Notes: generated from the letters alone by a model not told the origin. DNA of 8,703 bases from an uncultured Nitrospina sp. (GCA_913044145.1 CAJWOD010000049.1:1-8703), one strand, 5' to 3'; positions 1 through 7,486 are shown, counted from the first letter of the stretch. Made by a program: numbers and translations.

Positions 1-25
1 GTTTTTCTGTGAAGACCACTAGTAA

Positions 26-3000
26 TCACGATGGTGATTTAGGTCTAAACAAGTGGTTTGTTGGTTCTTTCGTTAGAAGGCCTAACCATAAGGCAGTCAG
101 GGTTCGGTTGCCGCTATCGTCTTCAATTTTGCCCTTAACTATAAAGGGGCCTTTGTCTGTGAGGATGTGTCCAAACTGTTGGTAGATTTTGGGAAATAAG
201 GTGACTTCAAATATTCCCGTGGGATCTTCGAGACTGATAAATTTCATCAGCTCCCCTTTGGCGGTGCGGATATTTTTATAGGTGACAATGATTCCTAGCA
301 TAGTCACCAAACTACGCTTGGCCTGCGCCATATCTTTTGCTCGAGTAAAACCATCTGGCCAATGCTCGCTTGTGATTCCATATAAAGCCATGGGATGGGC
401 CTTTACCGTTAACTCGAGCGCATCGATTTCGGCTAACAGGTTGTCCGTTTCTGTCGGATCGGAAAATTCGGGAAGGGTAATGCATCGATGTTCTATTTTC
501 AAAGGTAACGAGATTTGTGTTTGTGAATTCTTTCGACGCCATAGAAGAGCTTCGGTAAACATCGAAGGACGTGATAGGCCAAGACCATCGAGCGCACCGC
601 AATGGATGAGTATTTCTACCTCGGATAATTCTGGCATAGTGCGTGCCAGAAAATCATGAATAGATTCAAATATGTCTTCCTTTCTGATTTTAATAATCCG
701 GTCGATGGTGTTGCGACTCAATCCCCGTACTTGCATCAGTCCAATACGAATCGCGTCTGAGCGTTCAGCGAAAAATTCATAGTTGCTGTAATTGATGTGC
801 GGAGGAAGGATAACAATCCCCAGTCTTCGAGCTTCTTCAATATAGGCGCAGGCATCATAAAATCCACCTTCGTTAGTGAGTACGGAAGCCATAAACTCTG
901 CGGGGTAATGCGCTTTCAGATAAGCCGCCCGATAAGAGACTAATGCGAACGAAGCAGAATGCGCTTTGCAGAAGGAGTACCCTGCAAAGCTTTTAATATG
1001 GCTCCAGATTTCTTTTCGAATAGTTTCAGGTACTCCGTTTTCTTTGGCTCCGTTTAAAAACTGTTCTTGATAAGTTTCCATACGTTGCCAGTCGCGCTTC
1101 TTGGTCATGCACTTTCTCAGTCCTTCAGCTTCACCTAGGTTTATGCCAGCGATCGCGTGCGCTACTTTAAGTACGTCTTCCTGATAGATCATGATGCCGT
1201 AGGTTTCAGAGAGCACTTCCTTTAATTTTGGATGTAAGTAAGTAATCGTTTCCTCCCCAGTGTGTCGTTTGATATAGGCCTGCATCATGCCGCTAGAAGA
1301 TACACCGGGGCGAATGATGGAGCTGGCAGCGGTTAGCTCCTCAAATGAATTCACACGAAGTTTTTGTAACAGGTTACGCATTCCCGGGCTTTCAATATAG
1401 AAGCACCCCATAGTTTTTCCTTCTTGTATCAAAGCTCGGGTAGCCGGGTCGGTCACTGGATCGATGCATGAAAAATCAATATGTTCCTTAATGGTGTTGG
1501 TGGTATCGACTTCAACGGCGAGCCCTCGTTGTGCTAGTAGATCAATTTTTAGCAGTCCTAGGTCTTTGACGGGATACATGTCGTATTGAGTAACTTCAAA
1601 TCCTTTTCGTGTTTTTTGTAGTGGGATCAAATCGGTGATTGGTTTTGTGCTGACGACGAGTCCACCACAATGAATAGAGATATGACGTGGTAGCCCGGCA
1701 ATCTTTTTTGCGGCAGCGATCATGTCACAAAATGGCGGGTCTTCGAATGGTAGACTCCGACATTCAGGAACGGTATCGCGCACTGCTCGCAGATTATTTA
1801 AATCAGCGGAGTGAGGTAGACGCTTGGTTATACGGTCGATGTCAAAAACGGGTATGCCCAGAGCTTTTCCTGCCGCCCGCAATGCAGACCGAATATCGAG
1901 GTGAGTATGAGTCGAAATCAAGGCAACATTTTTATATTTGTCGAAGACGTATTGAATCATTTCATCACGACGGTTCCAGGGAAAATCGATATCAATATCT
2001 GGGAAGTCTTCGCGCTGTTCATGTAGGAACCGCTCGAAATAAAGGTTATTTTTGATTGGATCCACTTCCGTGATATTGAGCGACCGGCATACGAGACTAT
2101 TTGCTGCCGAACCGCGACCTACTGTAGGAATGCCACGCTGATGTGCTTCACGAACGATGTCCCATACCAGAAGAAAATAGGATGCTAATTGCATTTTCTC
2201 AATGATATTCAACTCATATTGCAGGCGCTGACGAACGCGTGTATTACGATATTGTTTTCGTATCCCCTGCCATGCAAGACTTCTCAACTGTCCGATATGT
2301 GTTTGACCGGAGGCGAGACCGAAGGGAGGAAATTGTAGTTGGCCGATGGGGAGTGTCATATCGCATTGTTCGGCAATGCGGTGAGTATTTTTTAACGCCT
2401 GTGGAAGATAACGATACAAATGTTTCATGACAGATTGCGGTTTCATCCACGCCTCGCGATGGATCGTGTCAGTGAAAGAAAGACAAGAAGTATTAAGACG
2501 AATGGCGGTTAAAAGTCGGTGTGTTTCCCAGTCCTTAGGTTCTAAAAAAAAAATACGGTTCGAAGCCACCAGCGGAATGCGATGCTTTTGTGAAAACTCC
2601 CAGCGTTGGACTTCACCGCTTTGCCAGGGTATGAGTTCGATCCCAAGATTACGACCGCCACGTGCTTTTGCCACCATGTCGATGATTTTCAGGGAGGGGC
2701 TCAAAATAATTACCTCGTCGTTACAATCGCGAAGTCGCGAAGCCAGAGAGAAATTAGATCTTAGATTACGGTCGGTAATGACTCGACACACTTCGCCAAA
2801 GCCCTGCAGATTTTTTGCGAGTAAGACGGCATGTGCTCCAGTTTGGGGATCATCGACTTCGGCCCCGAAAATCGGGCGAATACCATGAGATAAGGCTGTT
2901 CTTTGAAAATTCACCACACCATAAGTTGCATTTGTGTCGGTCAAGGCCAGAGCGGGGAACTCCATACCTCTAGCTCTTTGGATGAGGCTCTCGATACTTG

Positions 3001-3052
3001 CTGTCCCGCGTAGTAAGGAGTAGAAGCTGTGGCAATTTAAAGGAATATACAT
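26..3052 (-). CDS. dnaE: DnaE-type (C-family) DNA polymerase III alpha subunit, probably an accessory or error-prone paralogue
   Basis: Template-directed DNA polymerase of the bacterial C family. Seen in the 1008-residue product: an N-terminal PHP domain (about 1-230, NCHSFYSLLRG near the start and ALTDTN at 36-41); a polymerase core with GRGSAANSLV at 312-321, catalytic Asp352 and Asp354 in PDIDIDF (351-357) and the third Asp504 in LKIDLL; YQEDV at 623-627; the conserved CKAHSASFALVSYRAAYLKA stretch near 695-714; and a C-terminal OB fold (about 915-990). QISLPL at 846-851 matches the beta-clamp-binding hexapeptide. In PHP the usual first HxH histidine is Asn6. Replicative DnaE is about 1160 residues; this one ends soon after the OB fold and lacks the tau-binding region. 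The RRDEMIQYVFDKY stretch after the aspartates resembles DnaE2/ImuC. I infer a translesion or repair polymerase, but a divergent replicative DnaE is not excluded. The ATG has no obvious Shine-Dalgarno; an in-frame stop about 30 bases upstream and the PHP match support this start. No imuB lies upstream. Confidence 0.9.
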   Translation of the reverse strand: MYIPLNCHSFYSLLRGTASIESLIQRARGMEFPALALTDTNATYGVVNFQRTALSHGIRPIFGAEVDDPQTGAHAVLLAKNLQGFGEVCRVITDRNLRSNFSLASRLRDCNDEVIILSPSLKIIDMVAKARGGRNLGIELIPWQSGEVQRWEFSQKHRIPLVASNRIFFLEPKDWETHRLLTAIRLNTSCLSFTDTIHREAWMKPQSVMKHLYRYLPQALKNTHRIAEQCDMTLPIGQLQFPPFGLASGQTHIGQLRSLAWQGIRKQYRNTRVRQRLQYELNIIEKMQLASYFLLVWDIVREAHQRGIPTVGRGSAANSLVCRSLNITEVDPIKNNLYFERFLHEQREDFPDIDIDFPWNRRDEMIQYVFDKYKNVALISTHTHLDIRSALRAAGKALGIPVFDIDRITKRLPHSADLNNLRAVRDTVPECRSLPFEDPPFCDMIAAAKKIAGLPRHISIHCGGLVVSTKPITDLIPLQKTRKGFEVTQYDMYPVKDLGLLKIDLLAQRGLAVEVDTTNTIKEHIDFSCIDPVTDPATRALIQEGKTMGCFYIESPGMRNLLQKLRVNSFEELTAASSIIRPGVSSSGMMQAYIKRHTGEETITYLHPKLKEVLSETYGIMIYQEDVLKVAHAIAGINLGEAEGLRKCMTKKRDWQRMETYQEQFLNGAKENGVPETIRKEIWSHIKSFAGYSFCKAHSASFALVSYRAAYLKAHYPAEFMASVLTNEGGFYDACAYIEEARRLGIVILPPHINYSNYEFFAERSDAIRIGLMQVRGLSRNTIDRIIKIRKEDIFESIHDFLARTMPELSEVEILIHCGALDGLGLSRPSMFTEALLWRRKNSQTQISLPLKIEHRCITLPEFSDPTETDNLLAEIDALELTVKAHPMALYGITSEHWPDGFTRAKDMAQAKRSLVTMLGIIVTYKNIRTAKGELMKFISLEDPTGIFEVTLFPKIYQQFGHILTDKGPFIVKGKIEDDSGNRTLTALWLGLLTKEPTNHLFRPKSPS

Positions 3053-3070
3053 ACGAATAAAAAGCGAAAA

Positions 3071-3119
3071 TAGAGCTCAAAAAAAATGAAATTCAAAACC
3101 CCGGGAATCTTAGAGCTCA
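3071..3119. repeat. two copies of TAGAGCTCA, 40 bp apart
   Basis: The 9-mer TAGAGCTCA occurs at 3071-3079 and again at 3111-3119. The GAGCTC core of each is palindromic. The right copy touches the -10 element and the expected start site of the polymerase promoter; the left lies inside its leader. The 40-bp period is close to four helical turns, as expected for paired operator half-sites, but no regulator is identified and chance is possible. Confidence 0.4.
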
Positions 3120-3147
3120 GCATAGTCGAAACTACCGACAGGGTCAA
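3119..3147 (-). promoter_or_regulatory. sigma-70-type promoter for the polymerase gene
   Basis: Read on the minus strand, TTGACC (5 of 6 to the -35 consensus) is followed after exactly 17 bases by TATGCT (4 of 6 to the -10 consensus). Transcription would start near 3112 and give a leader of about 60 bases before the ATG at 3052. Spacing and position fit; no experimental support is available. Confidence 0.55.
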
Positions 3148-3252
3148 ATGAAGAAAAGGACTTAAAAAAAATTGCGGAGGATTGTTTTAGGAGGTTTTTT
3201 GTTATCTTTATTCTCTCTTCCCATTCATTATTTCTTCTCTAACAGGATATTA

Positions 3253-3280
3253 TTGACAAAAGGATGAAATATCATAGAAT
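3253..3280 (+). promoter_or_regulatory. strong sigma-70-type promoter for the acl pair
   Basis: A perfect -35 TTGACA (3253-3258) is followed after 16 bases by TAGAAT (3275-3280), 5 of 6 to the -10 consensus. Transcription should begin near 3287, leaving a leader of about 130 bases before aclB. It is the best promoter match in the window and points the right way. Confidence 0.7.
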
Positions 3281-3400
3281 ACAGGCCTCGTTTTACGCTT
3301 AACCCTATAAAAAATCATATTTATGTCGATTAGACGTTTGTAGAGTCTACTTGGCTATTGAACTACTAAAACCTGATTTTCATTTCATTTTTTTAATTTC

Positions 3401-3410
3401 GGAGGACAGG
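3401..3410 (+). promoter_or_regulatory. ribosome binding site of aclB
   Basis: GGAGGACAGG precedes the ATG at 3419. GGAGGA lies 12 bases from the start codon, slightly far, while the second AGG (3408-3410) is 8 bases away; either could pair with the 16S tail. It supports 3419 as the start. Confidence 0.6.
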
Positions 3411-3418
3411 AAAATAAA

Positions 3419-4687
3419 ATGCAGATAACTGGCATGCTTTGGGGAAGAAAATTGTTGGACCTGGTGGAATTTACACATTCTGAAGTCCATGGGCCAGAAC
3501 TTAGTGTAGATGAAATCAAAGACATGATCAAACGACACGGACAATTATTTATTAAACCGGTGTTCAAAGGTGGTGTTGGTAAGAAGGGCAAATCCGGTCT
3601 TTTAGGTCGAGTAGATAATATTTCCGATGCGTTAAAAGAGAAAGAACGTCTATATTTTTGTGAGCATATTGATGGATCCAGCAAGGTCAAGTCAGACGGT
3701 GTTACGTATGAGGGAGCAGTGCCTGCCGATTATGAAGTTTATTTTTCTATTACAGAGAGTACTGAACATCGATCTCCTGTTATGACAGTCACTCATCATG
3801 GGGGCGTGGACATTGAAGAACTAGACTCTGATAAACTCGCAGTAGTTCCGTTTGATCCGTTGACAGGCTTGAAAGCATTCCATGTTTCAAATGCTTTGAT
3901 GGATTTAGGTGCACCACCTCAAGTGATCAGTCCTTTGGTTCAGAACCTGCCAAAACTTTGGGATTTATACAACAACTATGGGATGTTGATGCTGGAACTC
4001 AACCCCATTCGTATGCAACCGGGTAAAGGTGGGCGCTTAACTCCTGTTGCTTGTGATTTTAAATGTGCTTTTGATCAAGACGATCCAGCGTGGAAAAGAT
4101 TGCAACTGCCTGCACATCTTTTCGCATCCGACTATTCCGAGTTCGAACAAGAAATCAATCAGCTTCGCACTTATCAGGGGCAGAGTGATGTTTTCGTTAT
4201 GAACGATAAGGGAAGCATTACTGCACCTACATTTGGTGGTGGTGCGAATGCGATGGTTACCGAATTACTGGGAGAAGACGCAACTATCTCTTCCGACTTT
4301 GGTGGTAATCCTCCTTATGAAAAAATGAACGACATATCTAAAATTAGTTTTAAATACTGGTTGCCGCAGTCGAATGTCCTATTTATTATCGGTGGTAAAG
4401 CTAACAATACGGATATTTATGAAACATTTCGTGCTATGGGAGATGGATTACGTGAGTTTTTCCAAACCCACGGTCCGATCCCAATTTTTGTTGTTGTAGG
4501 TCGAGGTGGTCCTAATGTAATTCGCGGAATGAACTATCTGCGAGATGTTCTGGATTCTTTGGGACTTCCCTATCGATTCTTTGGGCATGACAGCGCTATG
4601 TCCGAAGTCATCAACTATGCACTTAAGGTGAACGAGTGGATGAAAAACGGCGGCAAAGACGAAATTAAAGCCAAATTAAAAATTTAA
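3419..4687 (+). CDS. aclB: ATP-citrate lyase small (beta) subunit-like protein, ATP-grasp and citrate-binding
   Basis: Corresponds to the N-terminal part of animal ACLY and to AclB of two-subunit enzymes. It should bind ATP and citrate in the cytoplasm and work with the next gene's product to form citryl-phosphate and citryl-CoA. Seen in 422 residues: an ATP-grasp region (about 1-240) with FIKPVFKGGVGKKGKSGLLG at 44-63 (ACLY has a Lys-Pro then RRGKLGLVG here), HHGGVDIEELDSDK at 126-139, and LELNPIRM at 192-199 (ACLY LEINPLVV). A SucC/ACLY-like citrate-binding half follows, with FGGGAN at 272-277, IIGGKANNTD at 323-332 and GRGGPN at 361-366; its arginine matches the citrate-contacting Arg379 of human ACLY. 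Phe in the human ANFTN motif is Asn here. AclB is usually about 400 residues, so this is full length with a short Lys-rich tail. First gene of a likely operon, in the aclB-aclA order known from rTCA bacteria. A general succinyl-CoA synthetase beta subunit is less likely, given the citrate-site motifs and the partner gene. Confidence 0.87.
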   Translation: MQITGMLWGRKLLDLVEFTHSEVHGPELSVDEIKDMIKRHGQLFIKPVFKGGVGKKGKSGLLGRVDNISDALKEKERLYFCEHIDGSSKVKSDGVTYEGAVPADYEVYFSITESTEHRSPVMTVTHHGGVDIEELDSDKLAVVPFDPLTGLKAFHVSNALMDLGAPPQVISPLVQNLPKLWDLYNNYGMLMLELNPIRMQPGKGGRLTPVACDFKCAFDQDDPAWKRLQLPAHLFASDYSEFEQEINQLRTYQGQSDVFVMNDKGSITAPTFGGGANAMVTELLGEDATISSDFGGNPPYEKMNDISKISFKYWLPQSNVLFIIGGKANNTDIYETFRAMGDGLREFFQTHGPIPIFVVVGRGGPNVIRGMNYLRDVLDSLGLPYRFFGHDSAMSEVINYALKVNEWMKNGGKDEIKAKLKI

Positions 4688-4702
4688 CTTAACGAAACTG
4701 TT

Positions 4703-4707
4703 GGAGG
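4703..4707 (+). promoter_or_regulatory. ribosome binding site of the aclA-like gene
   Basis: GGAGG ends 5 bases before the ATG at 4713, inside the 25-bp gap after the aclB stop. A strong site in so short a gap supports co-transcription with independent initiation. Confidence 0.75.
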
Positions 4708-4712
4708 TTTGA

Positions 4713-7427
4713 ATGCATAAGCAAGGCGTGGGGGATTTCCCCTTTTACTGTGGCATTAACTCTCTGTCTGAGTTGGCAACCAAAGACGACAGATGCGTAG
4801 TATTAAATATTTTAGGTAAAGAAAGTTCAGGTGTAACCCCGATTAGTAATGACTATTCCGGCGGTAATATTGTTTTTGGCACCGGCCCGGGAAAATCTGG
4901 CAAGAGTCTGATAACGAAGTCCGGTAAAATCCCCGTTTATAACTCTATTAAAGAAGGTATGGAGGCGGGACATAAATTCAACACCGTTGTAATCTACCTT
5001 CCCCCTTCGGGAGTTAAAGATGGGCTCGCCGAAGCCGTACGTGACAACCCGGACCTCACTAAAGCTATTATTCTTACTGAAAAAGTTTCGGTTAAAGATT
5101 CTAGAATCATGAGAGCAATTTGTCAGGCGAATGGCGTTGATCTTTTTGGTGGCAATTGTCTTGGCTTGGCTGATGCTTGGAATCACGTGCGATTGGGTGG
5201 AGCTCTAGGTGGAAACTCTCCTGAAGAATCACTCATTAAAGGTTCGGTTGCCTTGTTTTCCAACTCTGGCAATTTCACCACGACGATAGCTGTTTATCTT
5301 TCTACTGCAGGGTGGGGAACGACAACTTCTGTTTCCAGCGGTAAAGATGTTTACATTCAATATGGAGCAAAAGAGTTTCTTTATGCGTTAGATAACGATG
5401 ATCGTTCAAAAGCCGCCGTACTATACAGTGAACCAGGTGGATACTATGAGTACGGACTAAAGTCGGATAAGCCTATCATCGCCTGTGTTGTTGGACGTTG
5501 GAAAGCAAAATTGACCAAAGCTTGCGGCCACGCTGGATCTTTGTCGGGGTCTGGAGACGATGCGCTTGCTAAAGAACAATGGTTTATGGATTACTTTGGA
5601 GTCGACGGGATTTATACGCCAGAAAAACCAATCTTCTCGAAAAAGGGTGCCTTGGTTACCAACATTGCATATATTCCGGAAGCTTTGACCAAAGTCATGG
5701 AGCTTAACAATTGTAAGCCAGATTTCGAGCCGCGCGGTAGTCTCGATTTGAAACCGTGGTTTGGCAATAATCAGGGTTTATCTCTACCCCCTGAGCTGGA
5801 TCTTTCTATTGTTGAAGCAGCCAGTCCATATAATGAACAGATCGAAGCTTTGAATCAAATGGTAGGTGCCCAACATCGACGTGAAACTTTGAAAGATGCT
5901 AGTGGTGCTTCGATGATGGATCCAAAAACTCAGGTGTCGAAAATTCATAACACTTCGATTCTTGATGCCTCTATGTCAACCTTTGAAGCCAATTTAGTGC
6001 ATGCACTCACACGGCAATACACTTGCGAGTATGGTGAAAAGATCGCAAACATTGTCTTGAATATGTACGTGAATCAGCACAATCAACCCACGATGATAGC
6101 TGCTCAAGCTGCACGAGATAACGGTAATTCTCCGAACACCGTGGTTTCCTCTGCGGTAGCGATTGTTGGAAAAAAAATGGTGCAAAAGGCGATGGATGCT
6201 TCAAGTGCTTTATTAGAGTTATTTCAGCACACCAAGCTCGACAATCCAAAAGAGACATTCGATTACGCTGTCCAATTAAAAGAAGCGGATAAATTTAAAG
6301 ATGCGCTTTTAGCCGTTGACGAAGACCCTTGCGCTAGCATGTTAGCGGAGTATCTAAATAAAGCTGGTAATTCTGTATTTATTAAGTTTGTGCAAGATTT
6401 TGCAGCTGCCAATGGTGGAAAACTTTCTACTGATGCACTATTCGGTGCCGTTTGGGTTACTTTGGGCTGGGAAGCGCTGAGAGGCAAAAAGATTTCTAAA
6501 GGCACGCTGATCCGCCTTCCTTGGTATTCTCGCATCTATAGCACCATCGTTGGAGTTTCTGCTCCCTCCTCACGGCACACGGAAGATAGTGTTGCTGGAG
6601 TTAAGCTAGAAGAGTTAATTCCTAATTACAGCTTCACAAAGACAGCATTTGTCACTTTGTTGGGTCGTCAGCCTTCCGAATCGGAGCTTTATGAATTTCA
6701 AGTTCTCCTCGGTCTTATAATTACTAACGGACCGGGCACTATTTCTGCTCAAGGTGCTAAAGGTGCTGTTAGTGCAGATGGCCCAGAACAGCCTCAGCGC
6801 GTGCAATTGAATAAAGGTTTTATCGGTTTTCTCACGCATACTGGTTTTGCCCATGGTGGAAATGGATTTGAAGCGGCAGCATTCCTTATGGAAAACTTTA
6901 AAGGTAAAGGACTGAAAGATCCTTCTGATAGTAATCATGGTCTTGATTTAGATGCTATGGCTCTAAAGGTCGCGAAAGAATATGCTGACTATAAAAAGAA
7001 ACAAAAAGCAATCGGTAATCTAGACTATGCCAAGCTGCCTTGTGTGAACCATCCCATATTCAAGGGCAAAGATGTAAATTACGACCCGCGAGAAGTTTTC
7101 GTTAATGACCTATTCAAGGAAAAAGGCATTAATAATGTTTTCTTGGACTTTTACCACAGTCTCGTTCAGGGGCTATTCAATGCGAAAGTTAGTAAGAATG
7201 TTTATTGTGTAAACATTGATGCAGTTATCGCCGTAATCCTTCTAAAAATTGTCTGGGCAGATTTCAACGATGGCAAGATGAAAGAAGAGGATATTGAGTC
7301 TGCCAGCTTCGCAACCTTTTTGTTTGGAAGAATGATTGGTTGTGCGGCTGAAATTGATGATCATACATCACGTGGTAAAAATATGGATACCCGAACCCCA
7401 GCGAGCAAATGTTCCTATGTTGGTTAA
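4713..7427 (+). CDS. aclA: ATP-citrate lyase large (alpha) subunit-like protein with an enlarged citrate-synthase-like region
   Basis: Should complete ATP-citrate lyase: CoA-dependent citryl transfer, then cleavage to acetyl-CoA and oxaloacetate. Domains seen in 904 residues: a Rossmann-like CoA-binding part (about 1-145, GTGPGKSG at 56-63); a SucD-like CoA-ligase part (about 150-335) with SNSGNFTTTIA at 184-194 and catalytic His273 in ACGHAGS, matching ACLY His760 in GHAGA; a poorly conserved stretch (about 340-420); a first citrate-synthase-like segment (about 424-600, with NQHNQPT around His456); and a final citrate-synthase-like domain (about 620-904). The last has AHGGNGFEAA (His714), NHPIFKGKDVNYDPR (His780, Arg793) and VNIDAVIAV (Asp836), aligning with E. 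coli citrate synthase His264, His305, Arg314 and Asp362. ACLY His900 (TADHG) has no counterpart in IITNGPG at 669-675. AclA is usually about 600 residues, so about 300 are extra. Known: the ACLY citrate-synthase-like domain drives tetramerisation and lyase activity. Inferred: this protein forms the complex with aclB, but lyase efficiency and direction are uncertain. The next element downstream is a strong terminator. Confidence 0.8.
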   Translation: MHKQGVGDFPFYCGINSLSELATKDDRCVVLNILGKESSGVTPISNDYSGGNIVFGTGPGKSGKSLITKSGKIPVYNSIKEGMEAGHKFNTVVIYLPPSGVKDGLAEAVRDNPDLTKAIILTEKVSVKDSRIMRAICQANGVDLFGGNCLGLADAWNHVRLGGALGGNSPEESLIKGSVALFSNSGNFTTTIAVYLSTAGWGTTTSVSSGKDVYIQYGAKEFLYALDNDDRSKAAVLYSEPGGYYEYGLKSDKPIIACVVGRWKAKLTKACGHAGSLSGSGDDALAKEQWFMDYFGVDGIYTPEKPIFSKKGALVTNIAYIPEALTKVMELNNCKPDFEPRGSLDLKPWFGNNQGLSLPPELDLSIVEAASPYNEQIEALNQMVGAQHRRETLKDASGASMMDPKTQVSKIHNTSILDASMSTFEANLVHALTRQYTCEYGEKIANIVLNMYVNQHNQPTMIAAQAARDNGNSPNTVVSSAVAIVGKKMVQKAMDASSALLELFQHTKLDNPKETFDYAVQLKEADKFKDALLAVDEDPCASMLAEYLNKAGNSVFIKFVQDFAAANGGKLSTDALFGAVWVTLGWEALRGKKISKGTLIRLPWYSRIYSTIVGVSAPSSRHTEDSVAGVKLEELIPNYSFTKTAFVTLLGRQPSESELYEFQVLLGLIITNGPGTISAQGAKGAVSADGPEQPQRVQLNKGFIGFLTHTGFAHGGNGFEAAAFLMENFKGKGLKDPSDSNHGLDLDAMALKVAKEYADYKKKQKAIGNLDYAKLPCVNHPIFKGKDVNYDPREVFVNDLFKEKGINNVFLDFYHSLVQGLFNAKVSKNVYCVNIDAVIAVILLKIVWADFNDGKMKEEDIESASFATFLFGRMIGCAAEIDDHTSRGKNMDTRTPASKCSYVG

Positions 7428-7486
7428 TCTGGTGACGCCTGATGATAATTAGGCAGTTCAATAAATTAGGTTTAAATGGAAGTTTG

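Larger units (their letters stand above)
3053..3418. other. divergent intergenic region between polymerase and acl genes
   Basis: This 366-bp, strongly AT-rich gap has no supportable gene. It holds a minus-strand promoter for the polymerase (3119-3147), a plus-strand promoter for the acl pair (3253-3280), two copies of TAGAGCTCA near the polymerase start, and a roughly 130-base leader ahead of aclB. Two A8 tracts (about 3080 and 3165) and pyrimidine-rich DNA at 3195-3240 lie between the promoters. A 5-bp inverted repeat (TAGAC at 3331, GTCTA at 3345) in the leader is too small to call a regulatory hairpin. No CTGT-N8-ACAG type LexA box was found. Confidence 0.7.

Noticed and set aside
24..37. 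Small inverted repeat overlapping the polymerase stop codon
   Set aside because: A 6-bp stem without a following T run on the minus strand; most likely chance.
1687..2055. Plus-strand open frame of 122 codons
   Set aside because: It lies wholly inside the polymerase gene on the opposite strand, has no recognisable protein features and is an antisense shadow. The frames at 282-659, 2239-2430 and 2427-2888 are rejected for the same reason.
3053..3418. LexA/SOS box for the polymerase
   Set aside because: ACAG half-sites occur, but no paired CTGT at the correct spacing. Other lineages use different boxes, so absence of SOS control is not proven.
4827..5186. Minus-strand open frames inside the acl genes (also 3385-3690, 5994-6258, 6263-6535, 6615-6938, 7264-7461)
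   Set aside because: All are antisense to strongly supported coding regions, with improbable residue composition and no supporting ribosome sites.
4713..7427. Reading the large subunit as an artefactual fusion of two genes
   Set aside because: The frame is continuous, internal codons look coding throughout, and no stop/start junction or ribosome site appears between the ligase and citrate-synthase-like parts; fusion of these domains is normal for AclA.
7437..7454. Hairpin GCCTGAT-GATA-ATTAGGC just after the large-subunit stop
   Set aside because: A 7-bp stem including one G-U pair, not followed by a T run; the much stronger terminator 33 bases downstream explains termination.
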